Of a stretch of DNA of 64,000 bases, positions 11,201 through 25,011 are shown piece by piece (position 1 is the first letter of the stretch; every line of letters begins with the position of its first letter). The position numbers and the translations under genes were made by a program. The stretch is taken from contig NC_088301.1 in assembly GCF_032854445.1 (NCBI RefSeq), positions 47,487,116 through 47,551,115 of the forward strand. Direction: 5' to 3'. The notes beneath the pieces are model-generated. The model was given only the letters and a program-made list of their open reading frames with translations. It searched no databases and was not told where the DNA came from. Source of the stretch: Liolophura sinensis (Eukaryota > Mollusca > Polyplacophora > Chitonida > Chitonidae).

Positions 11201-14200
11201 TCATAGGCCTTGGAACTCTATGAAAGAAGATCCATTATACATTTAAAGGGCATCTCGACTGGTTTCTTTCTCTTCCTTGCCACTTTTTTTTGGTCTTAAA
11301 TATTTCAAACAATAGAATAACAAAAGATCTGATATCAATTTGATTTTGATCTCTTTTGCGTGAAGAAAACTGTAGTTCTCAGAACAGACTACCGTCATTT
11401 GCAAAGCAGTATCTTGCAAATCTCTTGACTCCTGATAGTTGAAGCAACAGGCTTAAAAAAATTGTAAGTAAAGAGTTTACAGATCATGCTGCAATTTAAT
11501 AATTGTCAAGTTTACATATTACCTGGAAACATACTTTTAAATGGTGATACTGTGAAGAGGTGAAGAAATGACAGGTTTGTAAATGAATCATATACAATGT
11601 ATGTACAAATCTCGCCACAATATACATGTAGCTCTAACATTGCTGTTGTGGCATTAAGCCATAATCATTCATTTATATGCATAAACATTCCAATGTATTA
11701 TTTACATTAAGTTGCAAAAACCACTCAAGGTGGGATCCACATTTGCTGGTTGGGCAGATTTACAAAAAAGCATCTTGACCAGAAAACACTTTGATCAAAT
11801 ATTTGTAATACCTCTGAGGTTTTCGCTAGTGAAAGCCGAGCATCAGTTCGAGGGATTTCCCGAAGAGACTTGCGACTCATACGTGACATGCTGCTGGTCC
11901 CTACACTGCCATTGAGGCGTGGACTCCCTGTGGCAGTTCCTTCTCCAGGGACTCTGTAGTTATCCGGGCTATACTCCCCAGGCAATGCCAGGTGGGGTAT
12001 TGCCCCTGGAGACCTGCTCATCGTGATGGCCTGAGTGTGGGGACCGTCCCCTAGTTTGCTCCCGACACCACTCTCATGCTGCCGGTTCCTTCCAGCACTA
12101 GATTTCCCACTCTGGGAGCGGGAAGATGGTTTTGTCCTCGTTTGACCATCTTCTTCCTCCTCGCTACTCTGACTGTCCATAAAGTCCGCTTCAAGTCTTG
12201 CTCCTCGCAGAGACAAGTTGCTACTCAAGTTTCGTATACTGGAGGACTTGGTTGAGGTTTTTCTGGTCTAACATGTCAAAAAATACAAATTTACATCAAT
12301 ACCATATTACGCAGCTGGATTTGAACCCATAACCCCACTGCTTATTTGCTAGTAGATTTTAGTACGAAGCCATTAGTTGCTTGGCCAGCGAGAGACCCAG
12401 CTTGAAGTAAAGCCTATACATATACATGTATAAGGTGTGTAAGTAAGAAGCAGATCTCAGGAGTACAGAACAACCCATCACATGCTAAGTCGCAAATCAT
12501 GTGAAGAATCCAATTTCTTCTAAAGTGCCAAAACCAGTCTCACAGTGATTCAATCTTATTTAAGGGACCTGTCTTCTGGCAGAATATGGTGTTCAACAAT
12601 AAAGCAACAATCAAATAACATACAAAACTGTGTGGTAAGTTATTACTCTGTATCACTGAACTTGGGTACTACTTGGACTGGGCACGATTTTGCATGGGCA
12701 AAGTTAACTTGATCACAAACACAAACCTGGCTGTTAAAACTGTCCTCTTGGCTTGGAGAGATGTTTCTACGAGGTGCAGATTTGGGAGGAGAAACAAACA
12801 TATAAACACCATTCTCCTCAGCCCTGAAATAGTTGGAAGGAACAATCAGTTCATAATTACTAAACGTGGAATGTGGTAAAATTTTGCACCAAAATTGCTT
12901 TATTTAGAGGTAAATAAATACCATAAAATATTACTTTTTGTTAAAATTTAAATCTGTATAATAGGATATATAAAAAGAAATGTTTTTGATGGCAGCATAA
13001 AACACTAAATAAACAAAACAACAAATAACTTACTCATCACTCTCCACATATTCTCCAACACCGCTGTTGTCATCAGTCTCACTGTCATCTGAGGTCATGG
13101 CCTCTACCTGTTGTTTCAGAACACGAATGACATCTGACATTGAATCGTCTAAGGGCTCTGTATCAGTGACATCTGCAAGTCAAACGAAACATCAGAAAGT
13201 GAAAATGTACTGAGAAGTTTGAATGCAAATAACTTACACGTATATACAGGTACCTGTAATTTGTAATTACCAGTTACAAGGAATCAATGATTCTGCCCAT
13301 CTATATAACTTCAACAACTTGATATAATTTTATTTCATTGAACTACAGAGAAAAGTGTCACAACCATGTACAAATCTTTGTCATCAACTTCTCTACAACA
13401 AGTTCAGTGGACGGTAGGTTAAAAACTAATGTGTCACTTTCCGTATGTGTTAACATTTTAAAGAGAAAAGTGCTGCTCCAAGGAAATGTGAGATGGATAA
13501 GAGCAGTAAGTACAAATCCATCCCAACCATCTTTTTGCTGGCCTCAAGCCAAAGAATGAACACGACTTGTTGAAAGCTATTCAAGAAGTCTTGCTCATAA
13601 ATCCCAGTTGGTTGTCAGCAGCGAAATTGGATCACATGAATCAAACCCAACTCTCCCTTGGCTAACCCACTGTTAAAGACATCTTGCTTACAATACCGGG
13701 TGTGACAGACAGACCAAACAAAACACATTTCCATGTCCCCTCACCATTTTTTTTTTTTTGCTATGTGATCAGATCAAGTACATATTTATTGTACTGGTAT
13801 GTACCTTTCCTTGGGGACTGGATTTCTGGGACGAAAGGACCTACACCTGAGTCTCTTGTATCAGCATTTAATCGTCTCTCTCTATAGCGAGGGGTTTGGA
13901 GTCCCTTGTCCTCTGTAGCAGGCTCTCTGCTTACAGTGTCATCGAGATCGCCATCTGAAGAAAACTTGCTGTTGTTGCTGCTGTTTGCTTCCTCTTCTCC
14001 TGATGTTACAGTGTTTGATACAGGTCTGCTGATGGATGATGATGAGGATGATGCCTCTCTTCTCTTACCACCGTCTGTGACAATGAACATAAGATGGGAG
14101 CTCCGCTCGAGGGATACAGTACAACACAAGTTGTAAAATAGTTAAGAAAGTGCTTCAAACAGCTAATCAAGCACAAATTTATTTATATGATTGCTGTTTA

Positions 14201-17200
14201 TCGCCATTCTCACACATAGATCAACGTGATATATTGGTCGTTTTAAAACACACGAGGCCCTGCAAAGGGCACCTTTTCCCCTGCAATGGCTGAAGGCTGA
14301 AATGACCAGAGTTCTCTTTCACTGCATGTGTAATGCTTTACCAGATTACCCACAAACCTCATCACAAAGGTACGAATGAACAAACAGTATCGACATCAAC
14401 TTTCAGATTAACTATTATGGCTATCTTTGATTTATCTTTTATCTTGAAGACCATACTTTCACCAAGAAGAGTGAATATCTTGAATTATTTTACAACAGAA
14501 AAGTACACAAACATATGTAACATATGTTAGCTTCCATCCGTTGATATATCACAAAGCCACCCCTCTGGCAATGATGCCCAATCATCCAAGACAAACACAA
14601 AGCCAGAAAGTCATCTAGTGAATTATTTCTTAGAGAAATACCTTGACAACTGGTGGGGAAGTGAAAAACTGAAACCTCCCAATTTAGTCAAATTTTCCAA
14701 CCTTTTATCATTCCATTTGCTTGGCTGTCTGTGCCCTGACCTTTGACCCTAATTCTCCGCCTCTGTCTGTCCTTTGATGGCTCTCTCGGTGGGTGAGGCT
14801 GAGAAAAGGGAAGCTCACTCTTGGCTCTTTCAGCTGAGGGATGTAATACACCAAGAAGAACTATCAGATGTAGCTGTAATTGTCATTAAACACCATTCTG
14901 GAACCAGCCACAATAAAACATTGCTTGCTTTGACTTACACTAAATTAAGACAGTATTTCTGTATAGCAGAGTTTTCTCTAGTTATTACAAGTATAAAGGC
15001 ATCAAGAGGTCCACACAAGAAAGTAAATCAGTTGGATTTTGTCTCCAAGGATTTCTAAAATGATGCACAGCATCAGAATAATGCCTTCAGCTGGGTGTGA
15101 AGAAAGTGTCCGTTATATATACATACATATAGACAAAATGGCAGTAAAATCTCAACGGTTGGCTTACATCCAAAAACAGGAGGCAGCAATGGAGGACACT
15201 ACAAACAAGTGGCTGACGAAATATAAAACATCTTGAAACGGAAACTTTACAAAAGTACATGTACACTTCCTCAAAATATGTCAAGATGTATAATGGGGAA
15301 AACAAGGTAGCAACATAGGATTCCTTGCATGTAATCCAAGTGCAAATCCTTGCACCTAACAGTATTTAGTTAAGTTTCTCAGGCACTAAAGCCTTACATT
15401 TTGATGAGCTCATTCGCTCAGAATGAACCTGGTGGGCAGCCATGGCAGCTGTGTCAGATTTTGATTGGTCAGGCACTGAAGACTGGACTGATTTACCAGT
15501 CAATGGGACAGCTGAGATTCTTTCACTTGCAGTGCTGTCACGCACATCAAAAACACTCTCATGGCCAGCAAAACTGTTCTTCATAGATAAAGACTCTACA
15601 ATAAAAAAATTTAAAAAAAAGGCTAAAATCAATACACTGTCAAGGTAACATTATGAATTTATTTCATTGGCGTTTGTAATCTAGAATATTTCACAGATAT
15701 GGTCAAAGTGTAAGTGAGTTGGGGGAAGGAGAGCATTGTCAGCTTTATCTTTTACATGGTGGGATATACACCTTATATCATCCCATGCCTTTGTGCAACG
15801 CTGGGTACTTTGCTTACACAAGTATATAATAAAACAGAAATATGAGACTCATCTAACATCGTTATGTACAAAATTACATTCCGTTGAAATAAAGCTGACT
15901 TAGAAATTCTGCAGTTGTGCTGAAAAACAAATCAAAACTCACCATCCACCCTGGATGTATTAGACCTGGAACTGCGACTGCTGGAGAGATTCTGAAGAAA
16001 TCAAAAAATACAATAGTATGGTATTTGATTAGTGCAAAACTAACAAGCGATTAACTCCATAATGTCATCGTTTATAAATTGACCACCTTAAGGTACAATG
16101 TCACAAGTTACCTGTTGATTTACTAAGGTGTCATTCTTAAAAGAAAACATGTATCTCAACAAAGTATTAGTGTACTGGAATTCATATCTTACATTCAATG
16201 AAAAATATAACAGCAGTCTTGCTCACTGAAATTTTCTGTTAAGTATTTTACAGGAGGTTAATCCATTAAAAAAAACTCACGTCCTTTCCAGATTTTCGTT
16301 GTATTGATGCAGGAACTTTGGAGCCAAAGGCTCTTCTATAGGAGTTTGTTTCTGTTAACACAGATCGCCTACCGCTGGCATTCAAATCTGGAGGAGACAG
16401 AAGCAAATGGATACCATCTGAACTCTTGAACAAATGTAGACATTAAAACTTAACTTGCATGTTTAAAAAAATACAGTTACTATTAGCAATAATGATTGCA
16501 GAGATGCTTGAGAGACAGAAATAATACTGTTTCCTTTCAACATCACATAAATGTTCTAAATACAACATAAACATACAATGTTTCCAAAGGCAAAGACATG
16601 AGGAAGGCTCAAAAAAAAGTTCAAATCCTTAGATAAATCTTGACTGTTTCATACATTCTAAAAGTTCTCTTTAAGTACAAAACATGATTTAATTCAAAAC
16701 ACAGCATGGAGCAAAGGCAGCCTTCAGCTCAGCACTATTTGCTTGTAGAAAGGAATAATTTCTGATAATAACATGCTTCTAGATCAATACTAGATGCAAA
16801 AGTTCTCATATGACTTTACCTATGATCTATCTTACCTTTGCCATGACATGGCTGAAATACTGCTAATGTGACATTAAGCCACACTCATTCATTCATTCAT
16901 TTCATCTTACTCAATTGGGGCGTCCATGGAATAGTTGGTTAGCGCGCTAACACAGCGTAATGACCTAGGAGTCTCTCATCAATGCGCTGGCTGTGAGTTC
17001 AAGCCCAGCTCGTGCTGGCTTCCTCTCTGGCCGTACGTGGGAAGGTCTGGCAGCAACGTGTGGATGGTCGTGGGTTTTCCCCCGGGCTCTGCCCGGTTAC
17101 CTCCCATATTGCTGGCCGCCGTCAAATATATGAAATATTCTTGAGTACGGCGTAAAACACCAATCAAGCAAATAAATAAATATCTCACCTAATTCCAGTA

Positions 17201-20200
17201 CAGATCCAAGTCGACTTGAACTTTCTCCCCCTGCTTTCTGTCGTTCAAGAGCTTTCAATTTTCCCACAGTGAAGACCTAATACAAAGCAAAACGGGCGTT
17301 GTGGTCAAAATGAAAACTATCAGCTTGTTTTCAACATAAATTTGTGACACTTTTCTTATTCCTTATTGGACTGAAAAAGTGACAAGAGTTGTAAGAAAAC
17401 CAAAAGCTTGCAAATCATTCATAAGCATTCTGGAATACAAAACTTTTGAGATGCAACATTACACGCATATTACACGCGGTTACATGCATATGCGAATGAA
17501 CTTCACTTTAAGCACAGTGGACTTAGCATGTGATTTTTATTTAATTCTTTATTTATCTACTGAGGATTCCCCACAGCCAGTGGCCACTAAGGGGATCTCC
17601 TCACCAGTGTACATGCCATAGGAATATTTAAATGTATACTATGTATTAACCAAGAACATGGGTATAACATATAGTACATTATGTGAGGTACAACACAATA
17701 TTCACAAAACTATATACAGAATAGTCAGCTAACAGCTTATCACTAAAACACACATTTACAAGCTTAGTTAATACTCATTTGTACAGGTAATGTGGCGGAT
17801 AGCTTGATAAGTTGTCTAACAGGTTTTAAATTGATCATTGGCTGAAATATATTCATGCACACTTTTACAGATAACTTTAGGTTTGTTACTAATAAATACA
17901 TCAATGTATGCCCATCTAACTATATCAAAATACTTGATGTCTCTGCCTCAAAAGACACCAACTAATGCCCATATTGAAGTCAAATCTGTAATGAACGTGT
18001 AGTAGCACGGTAATTGACCTAGAGTTTCGTCCTGGGAAAGTGTATCCCAGAATTCATCGCATTAGTTGTGCTGTTACTGACTGAGCGCCGCAGAAGAGCA
18101 TCATGTGTGGTCAGGGGATTGTAATGACAGTTCAAGAATGTAATAATCAAGCTCACGCTTCACTGAACAGTCAGTCCATGCTTCTACCACCAACAGTGCA
18201 TGTTTTCCTCAGTCTTAATCATAATAATTTTAGTATATGCACTTCGCAGCAGGTTGATTGTTTTATTATCGCAATTTTTTGTGATAAATGGGAATTTAGG
18301 AGAAAGCTCTGTGGAGATTAAGCGAGCCCGTGATTTATGCTGGCGAATGGCTAAACAATAATCTTATCTGTCCCTGGGGACACATAAAATCACATCTGAG
18401 CTGTAAACAGACAACTGTTTACCAGATAACAATGTGAGGTGACTTCCACGTAGACCTATAAATTCAAGCAATTGGTCAATCTGCAGGGTACACTGTGTAC
18501 GTACATTCCTTGTTTGGTGTGGTCATGCTTTCAGACAGTGTTTAGAATTTAAAAATTTGTAACAGACATCACCCTTCTTAATAATTTCTTCAATTTCATT
18601 CATGGGTATATTCAGAGATGTACATGTAGGCCTACTTGTCGGGAGACCTGCACACCTCACTGTTAGTAACTTAACCCCATGTGGCGAGGATTAGTGACCA
18701 GAGCTGCTTAGTGCCATGTAGGGTAATGAAACGGGCGAGGGGCTAATAACTCTCTTCTATCATCTTGCCATCATCTTGCCACCATCTCAAATCATGCAAA
18801 AGTAAACTACAACCACTCACATGTGAAACTTTTGAATGTTTATTGAATTCAGACACCAATAACCTTGCCCTTCCTCTCCCTCATACAAAATATAAACCTT
18901 TTATCTTCCTTGTTTTTTGGGTTTTTTTTGACATAACAATATCAGAAAACTTTCAGGAAACAATAGTAAAGGGAAATACAGTGCATAAGAATATGGACAA
19001 TCATTACAAAAATATGAAGGCTCTGTATATATGTTACCTGTGTGAGCTGCTGTATGTCAGTGGCCAGCTGACACTGTCTGGGGATCATGTCTACCTCAAA
19101 TGTGTTTGATTCATAAGGCACTGAAAACAGCATATACACAATGTATGTACTCATAAACAGTGAAATCACGTCTGTAAATTTTGAATGTGTTCTATTTGAG
19201 TCAGATATTGAGTAATTATCATATCAAAAAAAAACAAAACAAAACAAAAAACAATTCAACTGGAATCTTTAAAGACATCTATACCAATACATGGACTCAT
19301 AAGTCGGCAAAATTATCATAAAATTCTTTAAACCTGTAAAATACATGAAAACTAATCACCTGTCTCCTTCAGTCATGTTTCATAAAACATATCAGTTTGA
19401 ATAATATTGTGGACGTCATGACGAAACAAAATCAAGACAAGCTGTCAAGATTTGAGCAGTTTACCTTTTGTCACACATTCTTAAAAATTTCATTTCAATT
19501 CACAGTAACAAACCTAAAACCTTTGCTGTTCACTTTCAAGAAATATGGTGTATGTATGTCCATATTAGAAAGCTAACTCTCAACAAAGCAGATAGTGAAC
19601 ATGTGAATATTTATCAGTGTTTTAATAAAGTGATGTAAATAGGTCATGTAAAATGTACCGTCATCTTCGGTGGTATCTTGAGGAGACACCTTCATCGTGA
19701 AGACTCTCCTCAGTTTGCAATTTGCAGAAATCGTAAGGTTCTCGACAGACCGGAATGTCTGGCCTTTCCACGTGTCCGAAACCACAGAGGTGAGATCAAA
19801 GCACAGGTTTAACCACTGTTAACACAGAATGGAATGTCATAAAATAACATGTATTGAACACTGACATACCTAAAAAGTCATACAAATATTCTATGTTAAT
19901 TTTCAGCATGGTGATCAATATACACCTAACATTCAGCTTCTCTCATTCTGTGTTCACAACATGCCTGAAATACTGCCAATCAAGCATTCAATCTCCTGTC
20001 CGGCATCATCTTGGACAGTTAGTGGAAACAGGCTTTTTTTTTCTACATTATTGTTCTACAATGATCAGATACGTGCAACTGTTCACAGTAATCAAGCTAA
20101 CTGTTTTACGAGCATTTCTTTTCCAAACAAAAAAATTCAACACAAGTCGGAAACTAATTAACGAACTCTTTTGATGAAATTTGATAACACTGTCTAACAT

Positions 20201-23200
20201 TTTAAAATGTTCATTCATGTAAGGTGTCTTTTTGCTATTTTCTATTACTACTATACATGGAAACTTACAATGCCTCTCTTAACAATACTGAGTGGAATCT
20301 TTGCATGTAAAGGTGTTGTCTGAATGTCCCTCTGTGATGTAGAGAATAACACTCGTCTTTTGTTCTTCCCCAAATCAGTGAGACTACAAAAACAATAGAT
20401 GTAAATCAATTAGAATTTAACCCTTCAATGCACAATACAAGTTATGCGGTCAACACACTTAACAAATGTTCATTGCTTCTCCAGACAATTCATTTCAAAG
20501 ATAACAACATCCTTTCTATATGTATAACATCATTTGACACGCAAACACGGTTTGTCTTGCAACAAGTTTCTAACTAGCTGACAGCATTTTACATTCACAC
20601 TGACCAGTCAATCACTGGACATTTCACTTATAAAGATCTGAAATAGCTTTACTTAGATTAATTATCTTGCAAAAGCCAACTAATTCTTTTGCACCATCAA
20701 TACATCCCCAATTCACATCTTTATTTTAGTGGATACAGAGAAAGGGTTATTTTATGAAATTTCTGTGCAACGTGACAAGAAACCATTGAAGTTCAGATAT
20801 AGGAAATGTCACAGAACTCACTGAATGGGTACTGACATTGGTTTGGAGACCCTTAAAGGCAATGCCACAATTGTGAGTGGTGGTAATTATTTTATTTCGA
20901 ATTTTGTTTAAAGGCTACGTGGAGAAGACCATTAAGAATATCCCAACTTGTTGCTGTTCATAAGTGCAAGGTAACTAAACTGTACAGAAAGTATGAACAA
21001 GAAGTATGTGTTACATAGTTATTAGTCATTATATCAAACCTTACCCTAATTCAAAATTGAAGTCCTGTCCCTTAGCCAAGTAGATCTGAAGGACTAAAAA
21101 CCTCTGCACAAGCGTGACTGTACAAAGTAATCAAAAAAAACAAAAATACAGTTTAAGAGTCTATAATATAATCTATTATACACAAAAACTTTTGTAAGTT
21201 TAATTTGGTATTAATAAGCTTATCATGATATTAAGAGTTTTAAATATTTATTAACAGTGCACAAAGAAACTAAACAGTAAACATCACTTGGAAAGTCCAA
21301 TTACATGTAGATGTACAAGGAAACATTTCAAATATTTTAGTGCAGCTGGGAATACCTGTGCTTTTGGAATCCTTTGGAAGCTGTATTTTTGTAGTTGTTG
21401 GAACACCTTCCAGAACATATATATAACTTTTTACTTCCTTCTCAAAAATCTGTAACAAAAGCATAAAATTTCCTCAGACACATAAACATTTGGTCATGCA
21501 CTGATATCACTTAATACCCTCAGATTCCAGCAACCTGCGGATGGTCGTGGGTTTCCCCCGGGCTCTGCCCGGTTTCCACCCACCATAATGCTGGCTGCCA
21601 TCGTATAAGTGAAATATTCTTGAGTACGGCGTAAAACACCAATCAAATAAATAAATCAATAAAAAAATAATACCCTCAGAAGATTAAAAACAGTATGAAA
21701 GCATTAATTACACAGAACACTTTAATACACAAAACAGTTCTGTTTATTTCAACTTATTTAATAAAAATTAGTCTAAAAGAAGTGTAATTTTTATTCTAGA
21801 AATTAAAAAAATTAACAAAAGTTACTATTGTATAATAAATGAAAGTTTATTAAGTTAAAAAAAAAATTAGAGCTGATAATCCCATCTGTCATGAACATGT
21901 TAAAACTTAAAAATTGCCCAAAATTATTATTGTATAATAAATGAAAGTTTATAAAGTTTAAAAATAAATGAACAGCTAATAATCCTACTTGTTATGAAAA
22001 CTTAATATGCTGTATTATTTTTAGAGCACCAATTTCAACTCCACCATATCCAACAAAATTCCAAGTTAGTAAAAAATTGTTGGTGGATTTATCTAAGTCT
22101 TAATCCAGTCATACAGCATGTCCCACATAACAAAGAAACAAAACAGACAAGAAAACAATAAAACTTTTTACTTTCAGTAAAGCTAGCATTATCAAATGAA
22201 TGGCCAGTTTTCTTGATTTTTTTTTAGTGAATAAAACATAGAAAGAAATGGATCTTATATGGTGGAATTTATTGGGCCATATTGAATATGCAGAACCGCA
22301 GTGCTGTCACAGGGTCTTTTTGGACTAAAAATATCCTGTTACCATCATATTTTGACATTAAATGCATATATAGATGCAGTTATACATGTACAATATGCAC
22401 ATTTACATTGAACATGGAAACATATTTATAGCAATCAGAGTATGTTTAGTAGTTAAAAGGAATTGGTGATGTCCCATTCCTTTACCTTTTGGAATATGGT
22501 CCACAGTAGATCTTAAATCTTTATTCGTATTTTATTTAGTGTCAAAATATACATTTAAAAAAATCATGAAAACCATACTTAGAATCAGTAGAAGCAGGCC
22601 TTTTAGATGTTGCATACTTTATCTAATGATAGTTTGTTCATTTAAGTTGATAAATGAATCTGTACTTTCACCTCTTGTTTCATAATGACCAATTATAATT
22701 GTAAAAAAAAATTAACCAAACAGCGTACCTTTCGCACTGAGCCAGTAACCTTCCAGTTGGCAGTGGGGTCCTTGCCTTGTGGGGTGAAGACCTCTACAAA
22801 AGGGCCACCCTAACAGGAAACAGAAATCTGGAATTATTCTGTTATTTTATAAAACTTCTTATAGATTTGTGAGATATTTCTCCTATCAAAGAGCCTGAAC
22901 AAACCACTTGTCATATAAGGCAATTATGCATTCATAACATGTAACACGTACATTCACCCTAAATCCTCAACAAATAAATCCTCGACCACGTAAGTGTAAC
23001 TTTGGGTGCAGTTTGAAAACATAATTTATCCTTTAGTGAAGACCACAAGATATTTTCCAGATAGGGCCAAATATGAGCTCCACAGAAATCCCGAGAAAAT
23101 CTGTTCAAATCTGAAAACATTTTTCTAATATGATAAAACATGCGCCGTGCTTGTGCTCCAATTTTTGAGGATTTAGGGTAGTAAGAACTGACATACATGA

Positions 23201-23506
23201 ATCCATCTGAGTATACACTCAAAATGTTCCACATAGTCAATCCTTCCCTCAAACCTTCACCATTATTCATTTCACTGCAGACCACTTCTTAGTCTAGCTT
23301 CTTAAAATGTAAAACTGACAGTGGTATGATGGGTCTGACACAGAACTACACAATACAAATAAATTCATGCACCAAACATGCTGCTTTTCCAATTGCCACT
23401 TAGATCCAGTTACATTATTGCTACAACATAGTACAGTTGATTAAAGAGTGAGAAAACCTCAGCAAGCCGATTGTACCTGAAATGCAAAGCCAGCTGATTT
23501 CGACAT
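8296..23506 (-). CDS. CFAP20DC: CFAP20 domain-containing protein (CFAP20DC / C3orf67 family), complete, 20 coding exons
   Basis: Exons in transcript order: 23477-23506, 22729-22809, 21356-21449, 21045-21117, 20269-20383, 19659-19815, 19038-19120, 17189-17276, 16281-16387, 15943-15991, 15398-15595, 14741-14833, 13805-14074, 13034-13172, 12727-12823, 11812-12267, 10945-11217, 10094-10185, 9325-9443, 8296-8549. All phases agree and the sum is a whole number of codons, giving 955 residues. The start [18 protein letters not shown] was chosen because this 30-nt exon has a good donor, phase 0 and an AAACATG context. The first 240 or so residues form the CFAP20/DUF667 domain: [45 protein letters not shown] and IPRQCQL match vertebrate CFAP20DC. 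The middle is Ser/Arg-rich and probably disordered. The C-terminus carries the conserved [19 protein letters not shown] end. The role in cilia is inferred from the family. The last acceptor (8550-8551) has a weak pyrimidine tract. Confidence 0.92.
8604..8987 (-). repeat. Diverged tRNA-headed SINE-like repeat in the last CFAP20DC intron
   Basis: The left end has TTATTTGATTGGTATTTAAGG. A GGTGGAGGAAACCCAGC block lies inside. The right end reads on the minus strand as a tRNA-like head (GGCTCAGTTGACTAAAG and a box-B-like GGTTTATGTC). It is related to the repeat at 3007-3395. Confidence 0.5.
9129..9243 (+). repeat. SINE copy (family A), head-truncated, in the last CFAP20DC intron
   Basis: Runs from GGTTTCCTCCCACCATAATG through AAATATTCTTGAGTACGG to CACCAATGAAATAAATAAAT. 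The tRNA head is absent. Confidence 0.8.
12295..12415 (-). repeat. tRNA-like SINE head fragment in a CFAP20DC intron
   Basis: On the minus strand it carries a box-A-like TGGCCAAGCAACTAATGG and a box-B-like GGGTTCAAATCC, the typical pair of a tRNA-derived SINE head. It immediately follows exon 12727-12823 in transcript order. No intact tRNA fold was evident. Confidence 0.4.
16855..16906 (+). repeat. 3' end fragment of another SINE family
   Basis: GCTGAAATACTGCTAATG then ACATTAAGCCACACTCATTC with a short (CATT)n tail. Related pieces are at 11636-11672 (plus) and 27337-27395 (minus), with similar AAGCCATAATCATTCATT endings. Confidence 0.5.
16917..17183 (+). repeat. Near full-length SINE (family A) in a CFAP20DC intron
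   Basis: The tRNA-like head has a box A near GGTTAGCGCGCTAAC and box B GAGTTCAAGCCC. The central block is GGGTTTTCCCCCGGGCTC then CCGGTTACCTCCC. The tail is TTGAGTACGGCGTAAAACAC followed by AATAAATAAATA. It is in antisense orientation to the host gene and ends only about 6 bp before the end of exon 17189-17276. Confidence 0.88.
21526..21670 (+). repeat. SINE copy (family A), 5'-truncated, in a CFAP20DC intron
   Basis: Begins at CCAGCAACCTGCGGATGG, retains the CCCCCGGGCTCTGCCCGG block and ends CACCAATCAAATAAATAAAT. No tRNA head. Confidence 0.85.
21815..21990. repeat. Imperfect tandem duplication in a CFAP20DC intron
   Basis: The stretch ATTGTATAATAAATGAAAGT, a following poly-A/T run and a GATAATCC/AATAATCC block occur twice, about 118 bp apart. 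Confidence 0.65.
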
Positions 23507-25011
23507 GTTTCCTTATCTGTTTCCCTCTTCTGCTGACTGACAAAGTTTCTGTAATTCTTCTCTGGTTCACCACACCAACAAAATTGGCTTGCTCTGTCAA
23601 GAGAGCTGTTAATTTCAACGTCCCAAATATCACATACCAGTAGTACATTGGCAATGTCACTAAGTAGTACCGAGCTGTGGATTAAGTAACATGAATTGAA
23701 TAACATATCTCAAATCAACACCCATAATGAAGCCCTTGAAGCGATATGTTTCTCCACAGAGAATAAAATATGGGTTATACCACTTCACCCATCAGTGCTC
23801 ACTTAGGGGACATAATGATAAAGTTCATAAAATTGCTGACAGTAAGATACTTGTTCAAGTTGTTGTTGTTGAACTTAGAGCCATGATGGTGGTTTCCTTT
23901 TCCAAGCAACCTTCCTCTTCACAAATGTATATTCTCCTAGTACAAAAGTTTCTGTTGTGCTTTACAGGTGCAATATTTTGAAAATGCGGTGTTCACATCC
24001 GTGTCCATTAGTTTTCGCGAATTCTCACTCACGGTTCAAACTGTGAAGTTTCACGACGGCATACGCCATTTTGTTGCTACAACTGTTATCGGTGTTTACT
24101 AAATATAGAAACAAGCTAACATCCGGAAGAGGCTACATTAAATGGAAGGGCGATTTCTATAATATACTTTTACTAATATAACATTGCTTTTAATTCTGAT
24201 TTTATATACAGGTTGATAAATTAACTGTTCTTCTTCTGGTATTCCACAGGTAGCGAGAAAATCTCTCAGTTTTCAAAATTTTTAATCGGCCTGTTCAACA
24301 CACTACCGTTACTCATTTTACTTTACAAATAGGCCTACGGCGACAAACAGCAGAATAAACTTTGCACTTGCAAACAATCCCTGGGACAATTACAGTTATA
24401 TATACTGGCAACGTAAAGAAATGGTCGATATATTACCATTTTATGTCTGAAAATTATTTTATATCGCTGTGTTTAATTTTAAATACAAGTTTTGAAAACC
24501 TCTCCAGCATATTTAAGTCAGCCTAAAAGGCCAGACCATTCATGCATTATTAGCTTTGATGCTGGTTTGTCATACTCCCGGCTTTGCTTCCACAATCTGT
24601 AAACTTAAGGCAGCTGTGAAGATTAAAAATAACAACCAATAAATCACGTGGTTTTCTTCTTGGAGTTCTGGGTGTGCAATATCTCCGTTCGGTGAAACAA
24701 TTGAGCAAAGTATATGTCCACGACTTGTACGTCATATGTAGATCTTTCAAAATATCCTTGACGAATATCCTAGCTGTGACTAATGTAGGCAATTTATCTT
24801 TGATAAGGGAAGTGAAAATGGCAGTAGATTTCGTAAAAAAGAAAAAAAGGTTACTCCTAGAAGAACCAAGTGGGAACTACGAGATGCTCTCATTGGCTGC
24901 TTCGAGCGTCAGCAGCCAATGAAATGAATACAATATTGCGGCGCGCGAGCACATTTCCACAGTTTTCTCTTTCCGGTTGAGCGTTCAGACGTCGTAATAG
25001 ATTTTACCATC
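23507..25011. promoter_or_regulatory. Divergent promoter region between CFAP20DC and TMA7
   Basis: About 1.5 kb separates the two start codons, which point away from each other. Near 24066 the minus strand has a CAAAATGGCGT motif (YY1-like), an ATG and a GTGAGT donor-like site. This is a candidate untranslated or alternative first exon for CFAP20DC. CpG-rich sequence (GCGGCGCGCGAG) lies at about 24938-24950, just before TMA7. The open frames at 24550-24922 look like chance. Confidence 0.5.
24967..24976 (+). promoter_or_regulatory. Pyrimidine-rich TOP-like tract at probable TMA7 transcription start
   Basis: CTCTTTCCGG lies 36-45 nt before the TMA7 ATG inside a longer pyrimidine run. This is the usual look of a TCT initiator and 5' TOP element of translation-machinery genes. 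The start site itself is inferred. Confidence 0.45.

Noticed and set aside
16917-17020. tRNA gene
   Set aside because: The promoter boxes belong to the head of a SINE; the sequence continues into the SINE core and tail and gives no convincing tRNA fold.
22959-23285. 108-codon minus-strand frame in CFAP20DC intron 1
   Set aside because: No similarity recognised, not needed for the CFAP20DC frame and lacking a suitable exon phase.
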